From the NCBI RefSeq assembly GCF_003096035.1, contig NZ_CP029186.1:2431001-2495000 (forward strand): DNA of 64,000 bases. Direction: 5' to 3'. Source of the DNA: Flavobacterium album. Its GTDB lineage: Bacteria; Bacteroidota; Bacteroidia; Flavobacteriales; Flavobacteriaceae. Positions 10,388-18,201 of this stretch are shown here, in pieces. Under the pieces are notes generated by a model. The model searched no databases, had not been told where the DNA came from, and worked only from the letters and a program-made list of their open reading frames with translations. Both the position numbers and the translations under genes were made by a program. How positions within the stretch are numbered: position 1 is the stretch's first letter; each line of letters starts with the position of its first letter.

Positions 10388-10398
10388 GGCAGACAAGT

Positions 10399-11043
10399 AT
10401 GCTCTACAACCTCCATACCCACTCATCCTCAAACAATCCGAATGTCTTCGAAATCGTAAATCGCTATCCTTACGAAGCCATTGATGTACCTTATTTTTCC
10501 ACAGGCATCCATCCCTGGCATATTGACGAAAGTAAAATCGAAGAGCACCTTTCTATAATTGAAGAGCGCCTACAGCAACCTAATTGCCTTGCCCTTGGTG
10601 AATGCGGGCTGGACAAGCGTATCGAAATTCCGCTGGATGTGCAGCAAACAGTGTTTGAAAAACAGTTGTTATTAGCAAAAAAATACCAAAAACCCGTAAT
10701 TTTGCATCTTGTTGCCGCGTTTCAGGAGCTCATCGAAATAAAGAACAGGGTACAGCCCGGCGTACCGATGATGGTACACGGCTTTTCGAAAAATGCGCAG
10801 GTTGCAAAGCAATTGCTGGATAGCGGCTTTTACCTTTCCTTTGGAAAATACCTGTTGCGCAACCCTGAACTGTCGACAGTTTTGGCAGAAGTGCCGCACG
10901 ACAGGTTTTTCCTGGAAACCGATACGATTGAGGAAAGTATTGCCGAAGTATATGAGAAAGCAGCGCTGGCACGGAATACAACTATTGAAGATATTAGAAA
11001 TACGATAAGCACTAATTTTAAAACCGTTTTTAAAAATGGCTGA
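10399..11043 (+). CDS. TatD family hydrolase
   Basis: A 214-residue member of the TatD-type amidohydrolase family, metal-dependent TIM barrels that often act as 3'-5' exonucleases or deoxyribonucleases. The N-terminal metal motif is LHTHSS at about residues 4-9; ALGECGLDK near residue 75 carries the bridging Glu, followed by HL near 107, VHGF near 130 and the terminal metal ligand in FLETDT near 175. It is shorter than classical TatD (about 260), lacking some loops as in many Bacteroidota homologues. Its end overlaps the start of tcdA by 8 bp. Confidence 0.85.
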   Translation: MLYNLHTHSSSNNPNVFEIVNRYPYEAIDVPYFSTGIHPWHIDESKIEEHLSIIEERLQQPNCLALGECGLDKRIEIPLDVQQTVFEKQLLLAKKYQKPVILHLVAAFQELIEIKNRVQPGVPMMVHGFSKNAQVAKQLLDSGFYLSFGKYLLRNPELSTVLAEVPHDRFFLETDTIEESIAEVYEKAALARNTTIEDIRNTISTNFKTVFKNG

Positions 11044-11752
11044 ATGGACAGAGCGTGCCGAACTCTTATTTAAGAAGGAAGGCCTGGAGAAATTGAAGAA
11101 TTCGCATGTGATGGTAGTCGGTATGGGGGGCGTTGGGTCGTTTGCCGCAGAATTTATTGCAAGGGCAGGAGTGGGCACCATGACCATTGTGGATGGCGAC
11201 GTGGTGGATATCACCAACATCAACCGCCAGCTTCCGGCGCTGCATTCTACGGTAGGGCAGCCAAAAGTGGATATCGTAGGGGACAGGCTGATGGATATCA
11301 ACCCGGAACTAAAGCTTATCCGTATAAAAGAATTTCTTTCACCGGAACGGGCCTACGAACTTGTTACCGATGAATATGATTATGTGCTCGATTGTATTGA
11401 CAGCATTACGCCAAAGCTGAACCTTATCATTTCCGCCCGCAGGAAAAAGGTAAAAATCATCAGCAACATGGGGGCCGGCGGCAAGTATGAGGCCGGCAAG
11501 GTAAAGGTGGCCGACATCAGCAAGACCGACGTGTGCCCGTTGGCCAAGACGGTACGCAAGCGCCTTCGCAAAGAAGGGGTGAGCAAAGGTGTGAAAGTGG
11601 TTTTCTCAACCGAAGCGCCAGACGAGACCAGCCTTAAAATGACCGATGGCACCAATTTCAAGAAATCATTTTTCGGTACCAACAGCTGGATACCCGCGGT
11701 ATTTGGACTGCATTCCGCCGAAACGGTAGTAAAGTACCTGATTAAGAAATAA
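11036..11752 (+). CDS. tcdA: tRNA threonylcarbamoyladenosine dehydratase
   Basis: A 238-residue E1-like (ThiF/MoeB) protein. The Rossmann ATP-binding motif GMGGVGSFAAEFIARAG lies at about residues 29-45, and the DGDVVDITNINRQ segment follows. The region after about 140 (NMGAGGKYEAGKV, DVCPLAKTVRKRL) is typical of TcdA/CsdL rather than of ubiquitin-type E1 proteins. The enzyme uses ATP to cyclise t6A37 to ct6A in tRNAs that read ANN codons. With mnmA upstream this makes the operon largely about tRNA modification. Confidence 0.9.
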   Translation: MAEWTERAELLFKKEGLEKLKNSHVMVVGMGGVGSFAAEFIARAGVGTMTIVDGDVVDITNINRQLPALHSTVGQPKVDIVGDRLMDINPELKLIRIKEFLSPERAYELVTDEYDYVLDCIDSITPKLNLIISARRKKVKIISNMGAGGKYEAGKVKVADISKTDVCPLAKTVRKRLRKEGVSKGVKVVFSTEAPDETSLKMTDGTNFKKSFFGTNSWIPAVFGLHSAETVVKYLIKK

Positions 11753-11775
11753 GAATTTTTCCTCGGAATTATTTC

Positions 11776-11809
11776 AAGCCCCAAAGGTTCCAAAACCTTT
11801 GGGGTTTTT
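11776..11809. terminator. Terminator between convergent genes
   Basis: CCCCAAAGGTT-CCA-AACCTTTGGGG followed by TTTTT; it can end tcdA from the left and, since A-rich sequence precedes it, the minus-strand gene from the right. Confidence 0.85.
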
Positions 11810-11812
11810 GAT

Positions 11813-13096
11813 TTATGGATTAGCAGGCTTTTGTGCAGGTGCAGTTGTTGTCTGGGGTTTTGCAGTTGCAGGTTTTGCCGTGGTGCCGGATGTTGTCCCT
11901 GCGGGTTTATTTGCCGCCGGGCGTGTACCAGTGCCTGACGGTGTTGTTCCTGTCCCTGCCGGTTTTTGAGTACTTGTAGCAGGCTTGTTTACCGCAGGTT
12001 TTGGAGTACCAGTACTTGGTTGTGCAGGTATTCCCCCGGGAAGCGTTTCGGTAGTAGTTTCCGCAGGTTTAACTATTGCTGGTGCACCAATAGGGATATA
12101 AATATCCGTTACCCATTCCGATGGCCTTTTGGTTTGCTGCAGGCCTTTGCTGTATAGCTCAATATACTGGCCGGTAGTGTTTTCCTGAAGGCCTTTTCCC
12201 TGAATATGCTTTTGTGCGGCGGCCCACGCTTTCGGCAGGTGGGAGTAATCGCCTTTAAGCGTCGTTTTCAGGGCTTGGAATGACGCGACCGTGCCACCTT
12301 CATATTCGCTTCCGGGCATAGTGTACATTTCTTCTTTTATAGGAATGCAGATCACATACGAAGCGCTATCCTTTTGCATGCTGAATTTTCTGTAAAGGAT
12401 GAAAGGCGCACCGTTAGTCACTATTTTATTTGTTTTTACAAAAGACATCAACTTAGGGAAAAGCTCCCCCGATTTCTTTTGCAATTCCGATAGTTTTGAT
12501 TTAACAGGCTGGCCAACATAAAAAACACCTGTTTTTGTAACCAGGCCTTTTACTTCAACATTGAATTTGCCAAGCTCATCAACTAAGAAAGCGTTCAGGT
12601 TCTTAAGACCGCTATCGAGCGCTGTCTTCATTTTTTCATTTACATTGCCATGCAGTATCGTGTATGCTTTTTCTTTAAAGCTTAGCTGGCCCTGCATCCT
12701 CACGGTGACTTTAGTCCCCCCGATGGTATCTTTAAAGCCCCATGCCAGCTCCGAGTCCAGGCCGTCGATGGTCGCTTTTTGTAAAATAGAGTCGTTCTCT
12801 ACCAGCTTTACGGTACTGATCTTGCCTTCTGTGCCATCCTTTTTCCATGTCATTGAGGCATCTTTCCCGAAAGTATTGTCTGAGTAGGAATATACGGCAG
12901 TACTGTCGGTATCGGTTATTATGCCGGTGTTTTCCCAGTTCCGGTATTCATTTATATAGTTGTAAAGCACCGCTTTAGGTACTTTTATTACACGTTCCTT
13001 ACGAATATCATATTTCCCTTCCTGGGTAGCAATAAAAACAACTACCGCTATGGCCGACAAAAGCAGCAGGAGAAATACGTATTTTACAATTTTCAT
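11813..13096 (-). CDS. Membrane-anchored SRPBCC/GyrI-like protein with Pro/Thr-rich tail
   Basis: A 427-residue protein. Residues 1-25 form one hydrophobic anchor. A SRPBCC (polyketide-cyclase-like) fold follows at about 28-170, with AVLYNYINEYRNWENTG and a typical W-K-K-D-G-x-E-G strand. About 185-345 resembles the GyrI/effector-binding domain (FILYRKFSMQKDSASYVICI, TVASFQALKTTLKGDYSHL). The last 85 residues are a low-complexity tail of Pro, Thr, Ala, Gly and Lys. Both folded domains bind small hydrophobic ligands in other families; no ligand is known here. It is the last gene of a minus-strand run of exported proteins. Confidence 0.7.
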   Translation of the reverse strand: MKIVKYVFLLLLLSAIAVVVFIATQEGKYDIRKERVIKVPKAVLYNYINEYRNWENTGIITDTDSTAVYSYSDNTFGKDASMTWKKDGTEGKISTVKLVENDSILQKATIDGLDSELAWGFKDTIGGTKVTVRMQGQLSFKEKAYTILHGNVNEKMKTALDSGLKNLNAFLVDELGKFNVEVKGLVTKTGVFYVGQPVKSKLSELQKKSGELFPKLMSFVKTNKIVTNGAPFILYRKFSMQKDSASYVICIPIKEEMYTMPGSEYEGGTVASFQALKTTLKGDYSHLPKAWAAAQKHIQGKGLQENTTGQYIELYSKGLQQTKRPSEWVTDIYIPIGAPAIVKPAETTTETLPGGIPAQPSTGTPKPAVNKPATSTQKPAGTGTTPSGTGTRPAANKPAGTTSGTTAKPATAKPQTTTAPAQKPANP

Positions 13097-13166
13097 AAAA
13101 TTGAAAATTTTAGTTTGTTGTAAAATTATAAATATTTCCTGTAAGAAACTAAATTACTTTCGCAGG

Positions 13167-13658
13167 CTAATCCATCCACTCAAATTCATTCTTTAAGTCC
13201 GGAAAAAGATCATTAAAATCAGTCCTTAATTTTGAAGACCAATGGTGTGCATCCTGTTCTTTTGGCTTTCCCAAATGGAAAAAATTCCTCTTATCAATCT
13301 CAACCCATTTGCCATCCCGAAATTCTGATACAATGACAGAATCCGATTTAAATGATGCAACATAGTAAATGTCCATGACAAAATCATAGATATCCTCAAG
13401 CGGTGCCTCATATTTATGGGTTACTTCTGTATCATCAATCTTTCCTTTTATGATTACCGACAGCTTTCCATCTTTGTCCACTTTATAAGGCGACACAATT
13501 TTGAAATCCGGCTCATACATCCAGCTAAACTCTTCCGCTGATTTCAGCATTTTATTTAAGTCTTTCAATAAAGTCGTGTAATCTTTTGCTTCCTGTGCAT
13601 TCGCATTCGTGCTGTAAAACGTAAGCAGGAGTAGTATTGCAGATAGTATATTCTTCAT
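13167..13658 (-). CDS. Hypothetical exported protein, 163 residues
   Basis: I do not recognise the family. A signal peptide is clear (residues 1-22, ending NANAQ). The mature part is acidic with alternating beta-like segments (DFKIVSPYKVDKDGKLSVII) and a Trp/His-rich C-terminus (DAHHWSSKLRTDFNDLFPDL). It lies in a same-strand run with other exported proteins. Confidence 0.65.
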   Translation of the reverse strand: MKNILSAILLLLTFYSTNANAQEAKDYTTLLKDLNKMLKSAEEFSWMYEPDFKIVSPYKVDKDGKLSVIIKGKIDDTEVTHKYEAPLEDIYDFVMDIYYVASFKSDSVIVSEFRDGKWVEIDKRNFFHLGKPKEQDAHHWSSKLRTDFNDLFPDLKNEFEWMD

Positions 13659-13698
13659 GTTTCGTTTAAATTAAATAAGGCCCGTTAAGGCCTTAGTA

Positions 13699-14079
13699 TT
13701 ATTTTGTGTCGCAGTCAACGAAGTCTTCGGGATAGGGGGAGAGGCTCACCTTATCCACAAGGAGGTAAATGTCTTCCTCTTTAGTAAAAAGCTCTATCTC
13801 CGGGCTCGTCTTTTTTGCTTCCAGCATTTTCCTGTGGGTAGTAATGGTATACTCCTGCAGCTTATCGGTAATATTGTAATTGAAGGAGATAAGCTCGGGA
13901 TAGTCATTTTTAAACTGCACTTTCCACTGGTGCTGCTCGCCATTCATGCCCTCATATTTCAGCCGGAACGATATCCTGCTATAGCAGCTTGTTTTTTGCC
14001 AGGGTTCCCAGTCTCCACGGTTTTGTGCAAACATTGCCATCGAGACAAGAACGAACAATAATGTTAGGATTTTTTTCAT
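13699..14079 (-). CDS. Hypothetical exported protein, 126 residues
   Basis: Unrecognised small protein with signal peptide at residues 1-18 (ending MFAQ). The mature part begins NRGDWEPWQKTSCYSRISF and has two cysteines, one near the start and one four residues from the end, which could form a disulfide in the periplasm. It starts 9 bp after the end of the COG3014 gene and is probably transcribed with it. Confidence 0.65.
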   Translation of the reverse strand: MKKILTLLFVLVSMAMFAQNRGDWEPWQKTSCYSRISFRLKYEGMNGEQHQWKVQFKNDYPELISFNYNITDKLQEYTITTHRKMLEAKKTSPEIELFTKEEDIYLLVDKVSLSPYPEDFVDCDTK

Positions 14080-14088
14080 AATATCATT

Positions 14089-16392
14089 TTATTGAAATTC
14101 AGCGTCAGTAACACCTTCATTGAATTTAATTTCTGTATACGTCATTTCCGAACTGCCGCTATCCATTTTCATTGCCATCTTAAAAGGGAAAAGCACCCCG
14201 TTCACGTTTCGGTAATCAGAAAAACTATTGGTCGAGTGCATTGTCATACCCCCGGCTTTTACAACAGTAGAAACCGCTGTTATCAATCCGCTCTTCACGC
14301 TGTAATAATAGGTCATTGATGCGCCCGATACTGGCTCAATAAAGCTCAGGCCGTATACTTCCTCACTGTTGATGGTAGTGATACCCTCAAGTTTCGCGCC
14401 GTTTTGCAGCGGTATCGTACAGGCATCGTATATTTTTTTATTATTAGCCTTATAAGCTTCGGCTGTGGCCTTGTCCATTTTTTTGCGTTTGCCGTTCTCG
14501 TCGATAGTAAAGGCACCTTCGCTGTTGATAAGGGTTGTCATGATGACCTTTCCATCCATTGTCACGGTGCTGTAGCTATTATCGCCACTGTTTTTTACCA
14601 ATATCTCGCTTGTCGATGCCTGCCCGTTAAAAGAGTTCACCATTTTGGCGCGCATATACTGAGTCCGGATACCCTGTAGTTTTTCAGCGCCGCCTATGGC
14701 AGTAATGTATTTGTCTACAACAGTCTGTGCGCTTACACTTGCCGGGGCGGGCTTGTAGCCTGATGATGTTGTAGTAGCAGCCGGTTGGGCGTTCCCTATA
14801 CCAATAAGGTTTGAAGTGCCCGTACCTGTTGTCGCCGGTTGTTGGTTATTCCCGTTCAGGATATTTACCATGCCCGAAAGCGCCTGCAGATTTGTTGCCG
14901 GTAAAAGCTGTGTACGGCCCAAGTCGAAATAATTCACGATCTGTAAGCCCCTTTTGTATGGAATGGTAAGCGTATCGGTATCAATAACGCCGTCAGGCCC
15001 GTATTTGCGCAGCAGGAATTTATTTTCACCTTCTTTCAGCGGCACGCGTGCATAGCTTATTGTTGCCGGTAACGACTGCCAGTTGCGGGTATCGGCTTTT
15101 TCTGTGGCTGCCCCGGCTACATCGGCGCCCAATTTAGTCAGGTCGCCTGCATCGCTTCCAAAAGCTTCTTTTGCTATTGCGCCAAGGAGCGCGCTTCCTG
15201 CTTTTTTAGATGCAAAACGTATCACAAGGTTTATGGTTTCCCTCAGCATACGGTCTTTAAGGCATTGCTTGGCTATCGGGTAAAAATCCTGCGATAGCTC
15301 GAATGGCTGCTCTTTGTTGTCTACAATTATGGCTGCCTTACCGTAATAGTTTTCCCTCTTCCTGTATTTTGGTATGGCAATAGCGTTAACGTTACCTATG
15401 TCCGCACCGGGAGGTATCGGTATGAGGATCTGCTCCAGCTGGTCGCCGTCCATGTATGTGCCATAAAATACACCGCTGCCGCCAGATGCCGTAATCACGA
15501 TCTGGTCTTTGGCAGGGCCAAGGCCGTTCTCCCAAAAAACGATAGCTTCGCCGGTAGGTGCCGGAGTTTTTACAGGTACAGGTTGGGTTGCAGCTTCTTT
15601 TTTACCTTTTCCTTTGCCAGTTTCCTTTTTGGCAGGAGCCGGGTCAGGATCGATGTTGAATTTATTACGGTATTCCCGGTTCTCTTCAATAAAACCCAGC
15701 TGTGCCGAGGTCCTTATAAGGTCCTTTTTAAGCTGTTCGGGCATGGGCACGCCAAAAAAGCGCCCGCCGTCCTTATTGTAGATTTCTTCAGCATTCCTGT
15801 AGGCTATGAACGCATTGTTGATATCTCCTGTGCTTTCGTACAGTATGCCCTGCAGGATCTGCGAAAAAGCATCTTCGGTGTACTTGTTTTTATTCTCGGT
15901 GTATTTTTCGTTGAATTCAAGGAGCTTTATATTGATCCTCTTGGCTTCAACAAGTGCCTCGTCGGGCATACCGAGCTGAAAGTAGTTTAGTGCCTTGTAA
16001 TAATGGATGGTGACTTTTTCAAAATCCTCACCTTTATAAGGCTCGGCCATCGGATTCGTGAATTTACCCGCGATGGCCTGCCCTACATTAGTTTTTATCC
16101 TGTCGTCTATCAGGATGTAAGCCTGCTCCAAAAGGTTGTTGCTCGCTTCATAATTGCCCTTCAGGTGCTCCAGTTTCCCTTTTTCCATCAGGTACAAAAG
16201 CTTGTTTCGGTCCTTCAGGAGAAATTTGTTCTTATCAATGTTGGCAATGGCGCCGTCAAAATTGCCGTTTACCAGATCATTTTCAATGTCCGAGGTCTTG
16301 GAGTTATATGTTCCGCAGGATTGAAAGGCAAGCAACAACAGTACCGGTACTGTCCTGAGAATAGTAGTAATAGTGTTTTTGGATGCTTTCAT
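14089..16392 (-). CDS. COG3014-type lipoprotein fused to a LolA-like C-terminal domain
   Basis: A 767-residue protein with a lipoprotein signal (AFQSC, Cys at about 26). Residues 30-250 hold TPR-like helices (NFDGAIANIDK, YLMEKGKLEHLKGNYEASNNLLEQA in two halves) as in COG3014. A charged Lys/Pro linker (about 250-285) leads to the conserved second half of COG3014 (about 285-500; FWENGLGPAKDQIVI, SYARVPLKEGENKFLLRKYG). After a Gln/Thr/Gly linker, residues 555-767 form a separate domain starting VVDKYITAIGGAEKLQGIRT, as in LolA-like outer-membrane lipoprotein sorting proteins. The LpoB-like gene lies directly upstream, a known neighbour of COG3014; the third usual partner (DUF799) is not seen. 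Confidence 0.78.
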   Translation of the reverse strand: MKASKNTITTILRTVPVLLLLAFQSCGTYNSKTSDIENDLVNGNFDGAIANIDKNKFLLKDRNKLLYLMEKGKLEHLKGNYEASNNLLEQAYILIDDRIKTNVGQAIAGKFTNPMAEPYKGEDFEKVTIHYYKALNYFQLGMPDEALVEAKRINIKLLEFNEKYTENKNKYTEDAFSQILQGILYESTGDINNAFIAYRNAEEIYNKDGGRFFGVPMPEQLKKDLIRTSAQLGFIEENREYRNKFNIDPDPAPAKKETGKGKGKKEAATQPVPVKTPAPTGEAIVFWENGLGPAKDQIVITASGGSGVFYGTYMDGDQLEQILIPIPPGADIGNVNAIAIPKYRKRENYYGKAAIIVDNKEQPFELSQDFYPIAKQCLKDRMLRETINLVIRFASKKAGSALLGAIAKEAFGSDAGDLTKLGADVAGAATEKADTRNWQSLPATISYARVPLKEGENKFLLRKYGPDGVIDTDTLTIPYKRGLQIVNYFDLGRTQLLPATNLQALSGMVNILNGNNQQPATTGTGTSNLIGIGNAQPAATTTSSGYKPAPASVSAQTVVDKYITAIGGAEKLQGIRTQYMRAKMVNSFNGQASTSEILVKNSGDNSYSTVTMDGKVIMTTLINSEGAFTIDENGKRKKMDKATAEAYKANNKKIYDACTIPLQNGAKLEGITTINSEEVYGLSFIEPVSGASMTYYYSVKSGLITAVSTVVKAGGMTMHSTNSFSDYRNVNGVLFPFKMAMKMDSGSSEMTYTEIKFNEGVTDAEFQ

Positions 16393-16408
16393 GAATTTGT
16401 ATCAGTGA

Positions 16409-17014
16409 TTACATTTTCTTGTTGCCAAGATATTTTTTTATCTTTTTGTCGCCTATCCATACTTTATCATTCGTCTGGATGTTAGTAAGCTCAAGGTCGA
16501 TCTGGTAGAATATCGTTTTTTCTTTCCCCTGCTGGTCAACTATAGAGTTTATAGTGCCCTGAAGCATGAAATCAGCGCCGTTCTCAAGGCCGAATTTTTT
16601 CATGGTCGATTGGGATGAGTAGTTTTGCTGGTCGGCCCTTTCAGCCCTTATTTCCTCACGCTTGTCGGCACCCTGTACCAGTTTTATCCTTCCTGAGTTG
16701 ATGATCGCTTTTTCTATGTCTTTAGAAAAAGTCTCAGCCGGGATATGCTCATGCGATTTGTTTGTGATGATGCCCACAATGATCACAGGTTTTTTGCTGC
16801 CGTTCTCAGCCGCAAAAGTGCTGTACCATGAGTGCTCCATAAGCTCGGCGGTGATCTCTTCGGCAGTAAGCCTTGAGTCGGTTTCGTTCCACCTTCCGCT
16901 AAGGTCGGTTACATTGGTTTCACTTACGCGTTGTACATTAGGTGTAGAGCTGCAGTTAACGAGGGAAAAACCTAAAGCAAGTGCGGCAATGAATTTAAAT
17001 GGATTTGTTTTCAT
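16409..17014 (-). CDS. LpoB-like penicillin-binding protein activator
   Basis: A 201-residue lipoprotein (signal FSLVNC, Cys about 21) of the COG3417/LpoB family. Typical segments are SGRWNETDSRLTAEEI, VIIVGIITNKSHEHIP, FSKDIEKAIINSGRIKLV and FMLQGTINSIVDQQG. In enterobacteria LpoB is an outer-membrane lipoprotein that stimulates PBP1b; flavobacterial copies sit in COG3014 clusters and their targets are not established. The COG3014 gene follows 16 bp downstream. Transcription probably starts in the 152-bp gap upstream. Confidence 0.85.
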   Translation of the reverse strand: MKTNPFKFIAALALGFSLVNCSSTPNVQRVSETNVTDLSGRWNETDSRLTAEEITAELMEHSWYSTFAAENGSKKPVIIVGIITNKSHEHIPAETFSKDIEKAIINSGRIKLVQGADKREEIRAERADQQNYSSQSTMKKFGLENGADFMLQGTINSIVDQQGKEKTIFYQIDLELTNIQTNDKVWIGDKKIKKYLGNKKM

Positions 17015-17028
17015 AATGTCTTTTATTG

Positions 17029-17148
17029 ATTAATTAGGGTAAAAATACTAATAATTTTAATGTTAATTTTTCTCTGTAACGCAAAGGTTGTACCAAAAGC
17101 AGAAAAAATAGAAATTTTTGTATCTTTTTTCTTCTTACCCTAATTAAT
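17029..17148. repeat. 14-bp inverted repeat flanking the LpoB upstream region
   Basis: ATTAATTAGGGTAA (17029-17042) and its exact reverse complement TTACCCTAATTAAT (17135-17148) stand 92 bp apart. They bracket the non-coding gap upstream of the LpoB-like gene. Confidence 0.55.
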
Positions 17149-17166
17149 CTTTTTAATGATAGTTAT

Positions 17167-17478
17167 TTAGTCGAAATCGCTGCAATCCAGGTTTACCCAA
17201 TATTGTGCTGTTTCTTCATACAAATAACCATATTCATCGCAATTTTGCGCAGCATCCAGCAGGTTTAGGGCGGCTGTTCTGAGCGCACTGCAATTGGAAG
17301 AAGTAGGTGCGTTGGAGAACGTGTTGCTTTTTGAAACAAGGACATCCGACAATGCTACAAGCCCGTCATAGCAATTGTTGTTGTTTACCGATGAAGGCTC
17401 TTCTTCTTCGCACGCCACGGCAAATACTGACATCGCGGCAAGAGCGAATGCGAACGAAAGTTTTTTAATTTTTTTCAT
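17167..17478 (-). CDS. Small Cys-rich lipoprotein, unknown
   Basis: A 103-residue protein with a lipoprotein signal (SVFAVAC, Cys about 23) followed by EEEEP. The mature part has five further cysteines (NNNNCYDGL, SSNCSAL, AQNCDEYGY, LDCSDFD), suggesting disulfides outside the cytoplasm. I do not recognise the family. Confidence 0.7.
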   Translation of the reverse strand: MKKIKKLSFAFALAAMSVFAVACEEEEPSSVNNNNCYDGLVALSDVLVSKSNTFSNAPTSSNCSALRTAALNLLDAAQNCDEYGYLYEETAQYWVNLDCSDFD

Positions 17479-17531
17479 AAGTGGTGATCTTTAAAGTTGT
17501 TACGACAAAATTGCATTATACCCTAAAGCAA

Positions 17532-17557
17532 AAAAATACCCAATAAAGGGTATTTTT
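17532..17557 (-). terminator. Terminator of the two-component operon
   Basis: AAAAATACCC-AATAAA-GGGTATTTTT is a perfect 10-bp stem. Read on the minus strand it lies 27 bp after the response regulator stop and ends in a T-run. Confidence 0.8.
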
Positions 17558-17583
17558 AACACATATTATCTTAACTAAACTAT

Positions 17584-18201
17584 CTAAAAATCATACTTCT
17601 TTTCCATCGAATACCGCAGCAGTTCGCTTTTACCCTGCAGGCTCAGTTTTTTCAGGATGTTCTTCCTGTGGGTGTCTACCGTGGTTTTACCGATAAACAG
17701 CAGGTCGGCAATTTCCTGGGATGTTTTCCCTTCGCCAATGAGTTTTACGATCTCAAGTTCCCGTTTGCTGAGTGGTACATCGGTATTGTCTTTTTTTTGG
17801 TAGTCAACCTTTTTTATCGAACTGTCAAAAAAGGTTTCTCCCTTCATGACAGCATGTATGGCAGCGAGCACCGTTTTAAGCGAGGAGTTCTTAAGGATAT
17901 AACCCGATGCGCCTGCGGCCTCCATTTGCGAAATAGCTTCATCCTGCTCAAACATGCTGAATGCGATGACTTTGCACGATGGGAATTCTTTTTTAAGGTG
18001 GCGTGTTGCGGTTATCCCATCCATCTTTGGCATCCTGATATCGGTTAGTACCACATCAGGTTTTTTGTGGCGCACGATCTCGAGCAGCTTTTCGCCGTCA
18101 TTGGCTTCGCCTACGACTTTTATATCATCCTCATATTCAAGGAACAGCTTGATGCCGTCTATGAGCGACTGGTGGTCTTCTGCTATTGCAATTGTTATCA
18201 T
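17584..18201 (-). CDS. NarL/LuxR-type response regulator
   Basis: A 205-residue regulator. The receiver domain (about 1-120) has the acidic pocket E8-D9, the phosphorylation site D54 in VVLTDIRMP and the lysine in YILKNSS. The DNA-binding LuxR helix-turn-helix domain (about 140-203) has LSKRELEIVKLIGEGKTSQEIA. Its start overlaps the histidine kinase stop by 4 bp (ATGA), so the two are translationally coupled and form a cognate pair. Target genes are not visible. Confidence 0.93.
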   Translation of the reverse strand: MITIAIAEDHQSLIDGIKLFLEYEDDIKVVGEANDGEKLLEIVRHKKPDVVLTDIRMPKMDGITATRHLKKEFPSCKVIAFSMFEQDEAISQMEAAGASGYILKNSSLKTVLAAIHAVMKGETFFDSSIKKVDYQKKDNTDVPLSKRELEIVKLIGEGKTSQEIADLLFIGKTTVDTHRKNILKKLSLQGKSELLRYSMEKKYDF

